DNA from: Pseudoips prasinana
Lineage: Eukaryota; Arthropoda; Insecta; Lepidoptera; Nolidae
DNA: 64,000 nt
Direction of reading: 5' to 3'
NCBI GenBank assembly: GCA_951640165.1
Contig: OX621250.1
Span: 17,571,501 to 17,635,500, forward strand
The translations under genes and the position numbers were made by a program. Of the stretch, positions 31,237 to 42,671 are shown one piece after another. The notes under the pieces were generated by a model. The model was not told where the DNA came from. It searched no databases and worked only from the letters and a program-made list of their open reading frames with translations. Every line of letters starts with the position of its first letter. Position 1 is the first letter of the stretch.

Positions 31237-31420
31237 TCATTTCAGCAGAAAGATATCTCGATCATACTGGGACGGTCCCAGTATGATGTTCATGGTACTC
31301 AGAGAAACGCTGCTGCCCATTCTCTGGTATATATATCCTCGAGGCTTTCTTCTACGCCACCAACGTAATAAGATTGGGTAGTGGTATGCTTTACCATCAT
31401 CCACACAGCAATTAATTGAC
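31237..31420 (-). mobile_element. RTE 5' leader fragment
   Basis: The reverse complement resembles 455-530 (GGGCAGCAGCGTTTCTC, TACCATG). Similar fragments are at 51440-51560 (minus) and 56527-56612 (plus). It overlaps a 61-codon open frame with no meaning of its own. Confidence 0.55.
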
Positions 31421-31783
31421 ATCGACGATTTACCTGTTACCTAAATTATTGCTCTTGTTCAGAAAATAATAACATCTAGTAGAAGCTTGGATTCTGAAAG
31501 TTGGCAAAACGATACGCCCGTGTTTCAGAGAGCATACAAAGCTATCGCTCTCGTCCTGGCCTTGTCGGATAGTCGCCTTATAAGATTAGGTATATGAGTG
31601 AGGGAATATAGAGTTCACATGTATTGGCGCGCACACCCTTGCATTATAAAATGTCGTACGTTGTTGGCATGTTTCCGTTCTACTTTCCGCAGCCTCTATT
31701 CGCCCACTAGCTCTATAATAAAAGTTTCCTGCATCCTGGCTTCGTTTTCTCGTTGAATTCACCATATTAATTATTAAGCTCTA

Positions 31784-32090
31784 CTTGGTCCGGTTACCAC
31801 ATATGTGCCTTTAAAACATAATAGCCCAATAAAAATCTAACAATGGGCAATCCACAATTTTAATGTCACACATATGACCTAGAACTAGTTTCCTTTTTAT
31901 ATGAACTGACCATTAAGGCAAAGAGCGTAACGCCGTGTCATAAAACTCATACAACAATGACGGTAGCGCCTACATTGGCTCTTAACGGTGTCCTGCATTC
32001 TAATGATGTTTTGATTGTTTGTTAATTTGATTACGTTCATTATTTAGTTCCACTTGGTCTGATGACCACTTCTGTGCGCTTATAAATTTA
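31784..32090 (+). repeat. Diverged direct repeats
   Basis: TCTACTTGGTCCGGTTACCAC at 31786 and TCCACTTGGTCTGATGACCAC at 32048 suggest a ~262-bp duplicated unit. The middle part (31838-31960) also resembles 30955-31115. Confidence 0.45.
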
Positions 32091-32269
32091 AAATGTTTTG
32101 TTGTGCAATCCCCAAAAAAATCACGCAGTGAGCATTCAACAAGTTCGGAAGAGTCCGGTGAGTAGAAAAATAAGTAAACGTCAAAATATTTTTAATAACA
32201 AACTTTAATATTGTTAAATAAAACAAATAAATTTATTGCGAGTGATAGTAAGTAATTAAAAATATTGTG

Positions 32270-32598
32270 TTACTAGCCGTGCACCGCGGTTTTACCCGCG
32301 TTAAATTTTATAAATTATCACAGCTCCTCCCCCGTAGGTGATAGCGTGATAATATGTAGCCTATATGTTGACCTGACCTCTTAGTAATATTCATGCAAAA
32401 TTTAAAGTAAATCCATGGAGTACTTTTTGAGTTTAGCCCGGACATACATACAGACAAACAGACACACAGACAAAAATTCTAAAATCTATATTATTGGCTT
32501 CGATATCGATTGTAGATCACGCCACAAGTATCCATTTAAAAAAATATGCAATGTACAGTTTTGACTTTCCTACGATTTTATTATATGTATAGATTATC
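32270..32598 (+). repeat. AGCCGTGCACCGCGG tail repeat
   Basis: Starts TACTAGCCGTGCACCGCGG, includes CATACAGACAAACAGACAC and ends TTATATGTATAGATT. Member of the AGCTGTGCCCCGCGG group. Confidence 0.75.
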
Positions 32599-32654
32599 AG
32601 AGTGTTATTTTTTAATATAAGCGTTCTAGTGACAGCAGAAGTGGAAAAGATGGT

Positions 32655-32920
32655 TAAAACAAATAATAATAATATCTTAGGACATTATTCGCACAAGGCC
32701 ATCTGATCCCAAACTAAGCAGATCTTGTAGTATGGAAACCAGATAACTGATATACTACATATACTCCTTTTTTTGTACATAAATACTTATATAGATAATT
32801 ACACCCAGACTCAGGACAAACATACATGTTCATGCACTCAAATATCTGTCCTGGGTGGGAATCGTACTCACGTCCCGCGGCGTGAAAGGAAACCACGCTA
32901 ATACCTACATGTGCAGATAA
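32655..32920 (-). mobile_element. SINE family S3, nearly full
   Basis: Minus strand. Head with CTGCACATGTAGGTATTAGC and GTGAGTACGATTCCCACCCA (B-box region) at the right; body with CTGAGTCTGGGTGTAATTAT and GTTTGGGATCAGATGGCC; the 3' end at 32655-32690 contains AATAATAATATCTTAGGACA. Confidence 0.8.
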
Positions 32921-33267
32921 AAATATTTACGAATAGCAACCCAGAATGCGATGACAAGTCGAGGAGAAAGATAAAATATTTTCCTCGTTAGTCTTTTGAA
33001 ATTTGTTTGGTTGGAATACGAAATGTGTACGCTAACAGATGAAATCAGGAAGCAGGTGCGCGCCAAGGCTTTTTACCGTCACATTTTCAAGAAACTCTTT
33101 AATTAAATTGAATTAGACGAAGCACCGCAGTATCTGAGGTAGGAAGCGCTATCCCCACTTACTTCGCTGGTGAAACTTTTCTAATATCTTGCTTCCTTTT
33201 TAGGGAGTCTGTTATACAGTTATTACTTTTATGTTGTGTCGTTAGATAAATGAATTTTGCTTTTATT

Positions 33268-33447
33268 ACTTACTTACTTATCGTCTGGGTGGTGATTATA
33301 TGGCTTAATGACTGTTTCCTAATGGCTACAACCGGGACCGACAGCTTAACGTGCCCTCCGAAGCACGGACACGCTCAGGAATTAAACCACTTTGGCGGTC
33401 ACCCATCTCGCCAATCACTTATGAATCGGTGAGAGCATCTGGCTATG
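33268..33447 (+). mobile_element. Family G repeat
   Basis: TTACTTACTTATCGTCTGGG, CCTAATGGCTACAACCGGG, GACAGCTTAACGTGCCCTCC and GTGAGAGCATCTGGCTATGA. Internally deleted compared with 14118-14363. Confidence 0.8.
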
Positions 33448-33493
33448 ACTTTTATTAATGGCTTTGAGCAAACCACGAGGACACGTTTATCAT

Positions 33494-33845
33494 CGTCGTT
33501 GATCTAGCGGTAGCGGAAACTAGGACCTGGTTTCAAATCCGGGGTCGAGCCGAAAGTGATATTGGGATTTTACTATTAAAAGGAAAAATTCGCAGAATCA
33601 GCCCGGAGTTTGGGAGTTGGCGGTATTATACCCCCGTGCCTCGGAGAGCACGTAAAGCCGTCTGACCTGTACCTGACCTCTTTCCGGTCGTCTCCCTAGT
33701 CGTCCCATCGGATTCTGAGACTGATGGAATAGAAAGTGCCCCTGTGTTTGTGCACACACTTGTGAACTATAATATGTCCCGCGCAGATGCCTAGTCTCCA
33801 TTGAGACCAGCCTCCGTGGCTGAAATTCAGCTAGGAGGATTATCC
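33494..33845 (+). mobile_element. SINE family S2, nearly full
   Basis: Head GTTGATCTAGCGGTAGCGG (A box) and GGTTTCAAATCCGGGG (B box). Body GGAGTTTGGGAGTTGGCGGT, CGTGCCTCGGAGAGCACGTA, CTGACCTCTTTCCGGTCGTC and TGAACTATAATATGTCCCGC; end ATTCAGCTAGGAGGATTAT. The best S2 copy in the window. Confidence 0.85.
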
Positions 33846-34061
33846 ATTGCTATTTCTCCAAAATTGCTATATTCCGCTAGCCGTATCCAGCAGCGTCCAT
33901 AGTTCCATGTTGCATTGTCTTCCTGTTCGTAGTTGCCACTTGAGTATCTATTTGCCCCAGCGGTCGCCGGTTCAATGAGCTATGTGCTTAAACGTTTATA
34001 TAAATACTGTCTATATGTAAGCAGTGCTCATGCTGTCGTTTTGTGTGGGATATATATTGAG

Positions 34062-34315
34062 CCGCTCATAGCCAGATGTTCTCACCAGTCCGTAAGTGAT
34101 TGTTGAGGTTAAGCAACTAGGCTTGCGGTCAGTTTATAGATGGGTGACCGCCAATGTGGTTTAATTTCTGAGCGTTTCCATGCTTCGGAGGGCACGTTAA
34201 GCTGTCGGTCCCGGTTGTAGCCATTAGGCAGTAGTCGTTAAGCTATGTCAGAGGCCTTCTGGACGGTTCGAACAAATCTGACACTAGGGTAACCACTGTC
34301 CATAGGATAAGTAAA
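34062..34315 (-). mobile_element. Family G repeat, nearly full
   Basis: Minus strand from ATAGCCAGATGTTCTCACCA through AGGGCACGTTAAGCTGTCGG to CACTAGGGTAACCACTGTCC. The best family G copy. Confidence 0.85.
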
Positions 34316-34663
34316 TAACGTAAAATGTTCTCAATATAAGGACAGATTCTCACTATAGACACTTAACTTAAGAGCAAGCGAACCAAAACCGACACTTCGT
34401 CTCAAATTATTTAGATAAAAGGTCTGCCAGTACCTGCGAAGATTTATTAATTGATCCCGAAAATTTGTAGAAAGTTTTTGCTAAACATTTATTTAGGCAG
34501 TCTTTGTTCTTTCTTATTATGAAACTTGGAAATTGATAGCTACGAAATATTATTTTGTTTTAGTATCGAAATAAGTAATTAATAGTAATCTCCTAATATA
34601 GAGTAAGAGTTTAAGTAGTCTTTTAGCGTAAATTGGGGAGGTATTACTGTGCACAGAGTAAAG

Positions 34664-34800
34664 TAAAGTAAAATACTCGTTATTGTACATCATTACATAA
34701 CATAATACTTTCACATATATACATAAAGTATATTTAACATAAAGTATAATAGGCGGTCTTATCGCTGCTGCGATTTCTTCCAGACAACCTTAAACGGAAT
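34664..34800 (-). repeat. LINE 3' tail
   Basis: Minus strand: AAAATACTCGTTATTGTACA at the tail end, GGCGGTCTTATCGCTGCTGC and TTCCAGACAACCTTAAACGG at its 5' edge. Same tail at 58880-58999. Confidence 0.7.
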
Positions 34801-35062
34801 ATAATCCAACAATCCAAAAAAGAAGCTGTAGGTGTTAACCGGCAAACCAACATGACTAGAGAGAGGTCAGGACAAGACTATAGCTTTTCGTGTTGTAATT
34901 ATCAGAGGCTTGTTGCTTTTTGCTGGCTACAACCTATTATTTCGTTGGCGTTCAACTACTTGACTATTGTCATTGTCTCCATCCGAGAGCAAACCCCGGG
35001 TCCACATTATCTACATCTATACTCGCTACCGCTGTACTATTGAGTCATTCGAGAAAAGAATA

Positions 35063-35269
35063 ATATAATAATATCCTGGGACATTATTTACACACGGCCA
35101 TCAAATTCCAAACTAAGACTGATATACTACATGTACCACTTTTTTGCATATACATAATTACACCCAGACTCAGGATAAGGAGTCTGGGTGTAATTTATCT
35201 ATATATGTATGTATTTAGAAAAGAAAAGTAGTATATCTCTGCTTAGTTTGGGATCAGATGGCCGTGTGT
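35063..35269. repeat. Two S3 SINE bodies in inverted head-to-head array
   Basis: Left 35063-35171 (minus: CTGGGACATTATTTACACAC to TTACACCCAGACTC) and right 35180-35269 (plus: GAGTCTGGGTGTAATTTATC to ATCAGATGGCCGTGTG) are reverse complements joined by only eight bases, both broken at the same body position. Confidence 0.8.
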
Positions 35270-35279
35270 TGTAACCACC

Positions 35280-35890
35280 CACCTAATAAAAAAAACCCCT
35301 ATCGCTAACGACATAAAAAATCTAAAAGGAATACATAACTGAAGTAATAATAATTAACTATAACCTTAAGCATAAATAAATGTATTAACTTGAACTATAT
35401 TGGATTGGATTGCATCGGAGACTTAATCAATTGAAATCATATACTTGGACCCGTGATTCGTCTAGTGATCAGTAATACGTCATGGCCGATAATAACCTCA
35501 GTTCTATTAAAAGGAGAAAAGGATTCCTATTTATAAACTACACTAACTAGTAGAACCTAATTCCAAATAATAGTTAATATTTGGCAATATCCTATTGTAA
35601 AATCTAAATAAGGCTTAATCACACAATTTTACAAACATGTAAATAAATCACGAAATACTATGCTGTTGTGAATGCTCTTTATATTATTCTTATAGTCAAA
35701 ACGGATGCAGTAAAACTGGCCTACTGTCAGCTTATGTAATAAACATATAGTAATTAATGTTACATGAGTAATATTTACAAGTCATGTCAATATATAATTA
35801 TACGTGAATCCATAGCTATAACAGAGTATATGTTTATGCTGTGGGAACGTAAACAGAAATGTTCGTTTGACATAAAAGTTTGTAAGTTTA
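35280..35890. other. Intergenic, no gene seen
   Basis: AT-rich with no recognisable content. Confidence 0.35.
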
Positions 35891-35894
35891 TCAT

Positions 35895-36128
35895 TTAAGT
35901 TTGAAGTATTCCGGCTCGAGCTACTTGTGTTTTCCGGCTCGAGAGTCGCAGCCCCGCCGTGTCGCTGAAACTAATTGGACTCATCCACCATACTTGGGCA
36001 TCCATCTTCCGGACTGGACCGCTGATGGTCTTAATATGGGACTCATCAAAAATAAACTCAGCATCGATAAATATGGGACAAGAGGGCATTCTCTTTTTTC
36101 AACTCTAACAGTCAGTCATTATCAGTAG
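35895..36128. other. GC-richer segment with open frames, unassigned
   Basis: Both strands are open for 64-75 codons. GGCTCGAG occurs twice (about 35912 and 35935), giving a local direct repeat TCCGGCTCGAG. No motif was recognised in either frame. Possibly a relic of a transposon ORF. Confidence 0.2.
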
Positions 36129-36288
36129 TCAATTGTCCTTCGACCTACGTGGCATAAACCTCCTACATGTCATCTAGCAATACTAAATACTGTACATCTA
36201 CATTTCAATATAATTTTATGGTATAATGTCGTCAAGCATGTATGAGCAATTCCTTGAATATACTGTTAATTATCTCACATATTAGAAA

Positions 36289-36920
36289 CTCTCCTTAAAT
36301 TATTGTAGTCAGCGGTGGATATTCGAAACGGACATATTTTAAAATCGAAATATATTAGATACTGGACCAATAACTGGGCTACTCCATGTCAACAGCAACG
36401 ACGTAACACCGTAGTGTAAGAACAAGCTTTCCACTTGTCTTAAATCTCGAACAAATCTCGAAGATATCTCGAACAAATCTCGAACATAAGTCGAACAATT
36501 CTCGAACAACAATTGCACATTCACATGGTCTCCGAAGATAAGATCCCACCTGGTTCACAGAGCGGTCACTTTATTTGCCATGCTCTAGGCGAGACACATG
36601 ATGAAATATACAACTGCTTCTGCAGCCATATCAGGATATTAATTTGTAACTGGAACTTTGCTCCGCCATAGGTCACCCAGCCATCAGCTTATCAAACATA
36701 AGTAATGTTTAACAATTACTTTTCAATGAACTCCAACAAAGTTATTTTAAATCAAAACATTATCAGCTTCAAACACCACCGCCAAAATGATAATTATTTG
36801 GTTACTCGTACCTCCAATAATGCGCCATACAATTCCGACTAAGGGAACTCTCAAGTAAAAATCAACGATTGATTTTCAAATAGCTACTACCTAATATTGT
36901 ACCTAGATCTACCTAGCCCT
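36289..36920 (+). repeat. Tandem duplication, unit 1
   Basis: Aligns with 37022-37661 at a near-constant offset of 733-743. Shared landmarks are CACATGGTCTCCGAAGATAA (ACACGG in unit 2), TTGCCATGCTCTAGGCGAGA, CAACTTTGCTCC and CCTAATATTGTACC. Unit 1 also carries six 11-bp repeats (TCTCGAACAAA type) at 36440-36505, only partly present in unit 2. No long open frame. Confidence 0.85.
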
Positions 36921-37021
36921 ATACTCCTTATTATTTAAAATATGATACTACATGAAAATCTATTAGTACGTACGATTAATTTCTCTAACACCTACCATAA
37001 TTTCTTCAAACATTTATATAA

Positions 37022-37661
37022 ACTCTCCTTAGTTTATTATAACCAACAGCTCGCATTCGAAACTGACACACTTCGATCATATTACAAATTCTAAATATGA
37101 CATTAAATACCAAACTAATAACTGGGGTATTCCACGCCAACAGCAACGACGAAACACCGTAGACATAATCTCCTGATAAATATCTCGAAGAAATCTCCAA
37201 CAACAATTCGTACATTCACACGGTCTCCGAAGATAAGATTCCACCTGTTCACAGAGTGGTCACTTTAGTTGCCATGCTCTAGGCGAGACACATGATGAAG
37301 TGCACAACTGTTTCCGTAGCCATTATCAGGAAATTATTTTATAACTGCAACTTTGCTCCAACATGGACCACCCAGCCATCAGATCATTAAAAATAAGTAA
37401 TATTCAATAATTACTTTTCAAATTAACTCCAAAACTGTTATAAATCAAAATATTGTCAGCATCAAACACATTACTGCGAAAACGATAATTATTTAGTGTC
37501 TGCTCCTACCTACAATAACGCGGCGCCACACAGTTTTAAACAAAGGAATTTCTAAATAAGAATTAACACGTTGATTTTCATATACCTACATGTCACGTCT
37601 TAGTATGAAGTGATTATTTCCCGATTATCCCACCTAATATTGTACCGGATCCTACCTAGCC
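37022..37661 (+). repeat. Tandem duplication, unit 2
   Basis: Second, diverged copy of unit 1 with many substitutions and small indels, indicating an old duplication. The conserved core is GCCATGCTCTAGGCGAGACA. Function unknown. Confidence 0.85.
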
Positions 37662-37849
37662 GTAGAAATCACAGTAATTAAAAAGGTTAATACGTGTATG
37701 TGACCTAACTTGCCCCTACATCCATAGAATGCTAAATAAACCGTTCAAACTATTTAACCGTCAAAACGCTCCTATTGTCACCATAATATTTGATATAACA
37801 CGTTGGGCTTATTTTCAACAACCAATATGTTGTATAATAATATAATAAT

Positions 37850-38035
37850 ATGTTGGTACAACGTCACACACACCCATATAGACAGACAAACACTCACATA
37901 CATAGAAAACATCCACGACTCAGAAACAAACACCCGCGCCCAACACACAAATACCTGCACCCACCGGGACTCGAACCCAGGACCACCAGCCTCGCAGGCA
38001 GGAGCACCACCAACCAGGCCACGGTGATCGTCCGA
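37850..38035 (-). mobile_element. tRNA-derived SINE (family S4)
   Basis: The reverse complement reads GGCCTGGTTGGTGGTGCTCC (A box) and CCTGGGTTCGAGTCCCGGTG (perfect B box), then GTATTTGTGTGTTGGGCG and GACTATATGGGTGTG. Its relative is at 53648-53851. Confidence 0.8.
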
Positions 38036-38045
38036 CCACAAAGTA

Positions 38046-39346
38046 TAAATCACACAAAACAACACGTGTTATGAATTTCACAGATGTCAAAAGTTCTTCA
38101 GTGCAGCATTAGACCATCAGGTGCCTTTTAAATAATATAATAAAAGTACTTACAGGTTTCTTCTCATAAAATAAAGATTCACCACTCACACTCGACTCGA
38201 GGTACTTTTACTTTAGAGGTTACTTTAAATTTACTCTAATACAAACAGGTGAATTCTTCTCAATACAAAATCGCCCATGCCGTCTCCTTATTTACAAAGA
38301 GAAAGCACGATCAACATCGCCTCGAAAAGAACAAACCAATTATCTTCATATGTTAATATTCCGTATTTTCTCGAAAGAACTCAAAGACTCGACCGGCAGC
38401 AAGACAGCCTAACAATCAGAGCCCGTACTCTCTTCACTGTTAAATAAAAACTTCTTCCACGTTCACTGATACAGCAAAACTATTCTTCAACGATAAACAT
38501 GAACTGCCACGAAGCTCCGAAATGTATCCTTTATATAGGCTGCTCGACATTGCGCTAACCTTCTATTTTATTGAACAGTGAAGGTAGTTAACACACGTAA
38601 CCGAGCCTAAATTACAACGTATACACAAAAACGTCTAAAAATAAAATTAAAAATGTTAAGGTGTAACAAAAATTCACGATTATAAATTTATTAATTTGAT
38701 TTAAAATTTATGGTGAAAACTTAGTATTTAGACGTCAGTTAACTACTTTGTATCATTTAGACACTATTATAGAAATTTTATTATTTAACTTTGCCAAGTG
38801 AATGCTATTGATCTTTAAAAGTACACTATTGTGTAATATAGCTATAATAAGAGCGTCTGTGGTCATTTTACAATTGATTTATCATCAGATTCTACATATT
38901 TTTATAATAAAGCACCAAAACGATTGATTTAAGTTAATTTGTTTACGCCACACGTCTTCTGATATTACCTTCTTTATAGTTTTAATCATTTACTAAAAGA
39001 TATCAGCTCGTAGAAAATAATTTCACTTTCATACAAACTAAATATTAAAATATTCATTCGACATTGCGCTAACAGTGTGCTATATATACTACATATACCT
39101 ATATATATATACAATATGTACCCATAAACAATTACCCACTTCTCTAAATTTATTAAAACCTAAACTGAAGTTCTACGAGGAACCATAATTCATTCGTGAC
39201 TTTTACTAAACAAATATAAATTAATCGAGTTTTTATTAGAATAAAATTATTTCTTTGCTTTATAAATCGGCAAACGTTTGTCGTCAGGACTAGCGACGTC
39301 TATTGATTTTCTTCAAGACTATTTCATAAATTAAAATACTAACGAC
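38046..39346. other. Intergenic, no gene seen
   Basis: AT-rich. CGACATTGCGCTAAC occurs at 38547-38561 and again at 39059-39073. TTTATATAGG at about 38531 could be a TATA box, but no gene follows. Confidence 0.35.
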
Positions 39347-39660
39347 TATTAGTTCCTAATGATTACAGAGATGGAGTTACAAATGTTTGAGAGTTCCTAC
39401 TCATGAATAAACGATAGATTATAAAATCAAAGCGAGCAATAAAGTGGAAATAAATAAAATGAACGCAACTTTATTATAACATAAACCGAAGTTCTACTAG
39501 TAACGACTCGGGCGCATTGTTTGGCGTTATGAAATTCTCTTATTAGTTCCTAATAATTCCAAAGATGGAGTTATTTTAAACAAATGATTGGGAATTTTGC
39601 TCAGGGATGAAATGATTAATAAGATTAAAGCGAGCAATAAAGTGGAAATAAATAAAATGA
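39347..39660 (+). repeat. ~198-bp tandem duplication
   Basis: 39347-39462 and 39541-39660 share ATTAGTTCCTAAT, GATGGAGTTA and AGCGAGCAATAAAGTGGAAA. A related GAAGTTCTAC segment at 39165 and 39486 suggests that the original unit began further upstream. Confidence 0.7.
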
Positions 39661-40117
39661 TTTGAATCCTACTATAAGTAACGTGACATGACCTATGTTT
39701 AGTTACAGTGTCAATAATGTCCCAGGATATTATTATTATTTCCCAACCACGCCAATAAACCCGTCGAAGAAGAAAAGTAATTATCAAAGTAAACTATAAC
39801 ATATAAGTAGGAAGATACTATATCTCCGTAATAACATGTGTACAACCGGACTATTAGTAGTTTCGTATTGTTATCGAACTAATATGTTTCAGCATTTTCC
39901 TCATGACTAAGCATTTCGTTCATCTCCTTCTTATTGGAATCGCTTGCTCGCATTTACTAAAGTTATCACCCACTAAAGCTCGGAACCAGGTATACCCGGT
40001 GAATAGTGCCGTCACGCAGGTAATTTAGATACAAATTAACCTTACCTTATCATTATAAGAGCAATATTCACTGGTATACCTGGTTTCGAGGTATAGTGGG
40101 TGATAAGTTTAGTAAAT

Positions 40118-41477
40118 ATTATATATAACAAGCAGACTTAAACGTTTTGCACTTATGGTTTCAACATAATTTACTAACTATTAATATTTCTAAAACCTGT
40201 TACATAATATATAAAGCAAAGAATAAAATTATACCTCCACACACATCATTATTAATAAATAACGAACCCTTGCAGCAAAAATCATGTGAAAAATATCTCG
40301 GATTAAGAATTGACAGTAATTTATCATGGCATGCTCACTTGGATCACATAAAAACTAAACTATCGTCACTACTGGGATCACTTCGGAACATAGTTAAATG
40401 CATTCCAAACAAATTGCGCCACAGTATTTACAATGCTTTAGTTAAACCTCAATTACATTATCTAATAGAAATCTGGGGTAATACAGTTAATACAAAATTA
40501 GGAGAGCTACAAATCGAGCAAAATAAACTTATAAAATTAATTTTTAACTATCCACGCCTTACTTACACGTAAAATCTACGAAGAAACTAAAATTATGAAT
40601 TTAACAAATTATTTACGTACAACACCTGAATTTTTATTCGGAAAGTTCTTAACAAAAATATTAAATCTAGTTTAACTTTCATCAAAATCAAGCACACAAC
40701 TCAACGTAGTACTCGCCGGGTTTTTTGGTCTTACCTAAGATTAGGAAAAATTATGGCAAGAAGATGCTGACTTATCAAGGGGCACAGATGTACATCAAAC
40801 TACCACCAGACATTAAACATGTACACTCATCTAATGTATTCAAAACCCGATTATTTCAATATGTACAACAATCTTACTTAATATCAATATATATATATAT
40901 ATATATAGCATTAAAGCGCGACCGTCGTTTTAAACACAAGGTCCGTTATAATAATAATACTGAATACCTTAATATAGACAGAACCATTCAGACAATATTA
41001 CAATAGTAAAATATAAATTTCAATAATTAAACCTAAACATAATCTCCTTGACAATAACTTAATACAAGCTAGTACTACTATTATAAAATAAATTGTATAA
41101 ATGTTTTAACATTCCATGTAAATAAATATCTGTAATAAGCAACTAGAAATAATAACTGTATACTTATACTATTACTATAAATACTGTATTACTACAAACA
41201 TGTTCTGACTATTTACAAGCGCTTTTTTAAAGTCTACGTGAATAAAAACCTTTTTTATTTTTATTTATTTTATTTTTTATTTTATCTTAACCTAGGGAAA
41301 GTGGGTACATTAGATGAGTACCACACCTTATCATAAGAATAATGTATGTACTTAGGGAAACTACGAACTCGACCTTATGTAATTTATGATAAGTTATTAT
41401 TTATTGTTCTCAAGTAAGTGACTTATTTGTTTTTATTGAGAATAAAGAATCTTTAAACCTAAAAAAAAAAAAAAAAA
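40118..41477 (+). mobile_element. 5'-truncated LINE with poly(A)
   Basis: Contains RT C-terminal coding sequence, a family 3' end at 41190-41250 shared with 22780-22860, an A/T-rich tract at 41247-41287, and then ~170 bp ending in AATAAAG and 17 A (41461-41477). The last part may be a second small retroposed piece. Inserted into the foldback arm; any TSD is masked by the A tail. Confidence 0.75.
40147..41006 (+). pseudogene. Non-LTR reverse transcriptase C-terminal half
   Basis: First frame 40147-40572: HNLLTINISKTCYIIYKAKN (post-YxDD region), CEKYLGLRIDSNLSWHAHLD, NKLRHSIYNALVKPQLHYLI and NKLIKLIFNYPRLTYT. After frameshifts, 40725-41006 gives KIRKNYGKKMLTYQGAQMYI and ends in a dinucleotide-coded ISIYIYIYI run. 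It starts after the catalytic box, so it is not functional. Clade uncertain (CR1/jockey-like). Confidence 0.8.
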
Positions 41478-41559
41478 TGCGAGCAAGCGAACCCAATAGA
41501 AATTAACCTTACCTTATAATGATAAGGTAAGGTTGATTTAGAGCAATATTCAAAAAAAA

Positions 41560-42177
41560 TGCCAATAATATAACACACTAGGCATTTTTTTACTATTGTC
41601 TGCTGTTTATAGTTCTGTTGTACACCTTGAATTAACCTTTTAGTCCAGACAGTACATGTCTTAACTAACCAGAAGTGCGCTTCATCGCTAAACGAAATTC
41701 GCTTATGAAAATCGGGAACAACGGCAATCTCGTTTTGGGCCCATTCGACGTATCTGCGCCTTACTTGATAATCGTTTGGCTTCAATTCTTGCACGACTTG
41801 GATTTTGTAAGCACGCAAACCAAGATCCTTCCGCAAAATCTTCCATAAAGTGGATGGACACAGATCCAATTCCTGTGCTCGATGGCGGATCTAGACTCAT
41901 TCGGGTCTTCCTCAAAGCTACGCTCTACAGCAATAGCTTCTTATGTACGCACCGTACAGCGTCTCTGGGGATGCGAGTTATCAATAAGAGTAAACGTGGT
42001 GCGAAAACGTTCCATGGTTAATCGAATTAACTGCTCTGATGGACGATTTTGTCGACGATAAAATGGACGTAGTGCGCGATACGTATTCCGCACATAACCA
42101 TTATTTTCGAAATAAAATTGCACTATTTGCAAGCGTTGTTCAGGCGTGAGTCTATTCATGATGAATTGCCAAACCAA
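41560..42177 (-). pseudogene. Tc1/IS630-type transposase, broken
   Basis: Reading from ATG 42177 (or 42159): MNRLTPEQRLQIVQFYFENN with RALRPFYRRQNRPSEQLIR, an N-terminal helix-turn-helix region. After frame changes near 41930 and 41870 it continues DLCPSTLWKILRKDLGLRAY, VVQELKPNDYQVRRRYVEWA and RISFSDEAHFWL, where the Asp of SDEAHF is the first catalytic acid. The middle and C-terminal parts of the DDE domain are missing or unrecognisable. Related proteins exist widely in insects. Inactive relic; terminal repeats were not identified. Confidence 0.75.
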
Positions 42178-42671
42178 AGTGAGAATAAATCACTTGACAG
42201 CTGTTAAATCGGTCGCCATCTTGAACAGTAATGCCAACTTAAAGTTCTATACCTCTAAAAAAACACCCATTAGTAAATATACCTCTAGATTCTAGTTTCT
42301 GCCATACTCTGTTAATTGGATAACTCTGTTTATACCTAAGAACTTTTATATTAAAAAGGTTTAAAACAAAATTGAGATCGGTAGAATTGAGATACCACAG
42401 TTATAAATAAAGCCTTCTCTTTTGGTGTCAGGGTTTAATATAGAAACATACATTTTCTCGTATCCTACCCTTTGTCAAATCTCATGATGAATTCATGTAT
42501 GGTTTTCGAAACGGCGCGGTTAAAATGTATGGAGCGCACGGAAACCTGGTTTTCAAATGAGCCCGGAATTCGAGCCCTGTTACTCGCAACTTTTGTATAC
42601 GGCTTTTTATCCTAGCTCTGTGCTATGTGTTGTGAAATGAAGACGACAAAAGTTATTCCCATGGTAGTTCT

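Larger units (their letters stand above)
39932..41500. mobile_element. Foldback MITE split by a LINE
   Basis: Left arm 39932-40005, centre 40006-40064, right arm 40065-40117 continuing at 41478-41500. The reverse complement of the rejoined right arm matches the left arm along its length (TTCGCTTGCTCGCATTTACT versus ATCGCTTGCTCGCATTTACT at the break). The LINE at 40118-41477 interrupts the right arm. Confidence 0.85.

Noticed and set aside
35895..36128. Frame with SDES/FDESH-like residues as a transposase
   Set aside because: Motif resemblance is too short, and no second catalytic block or terminal repeats could be found.
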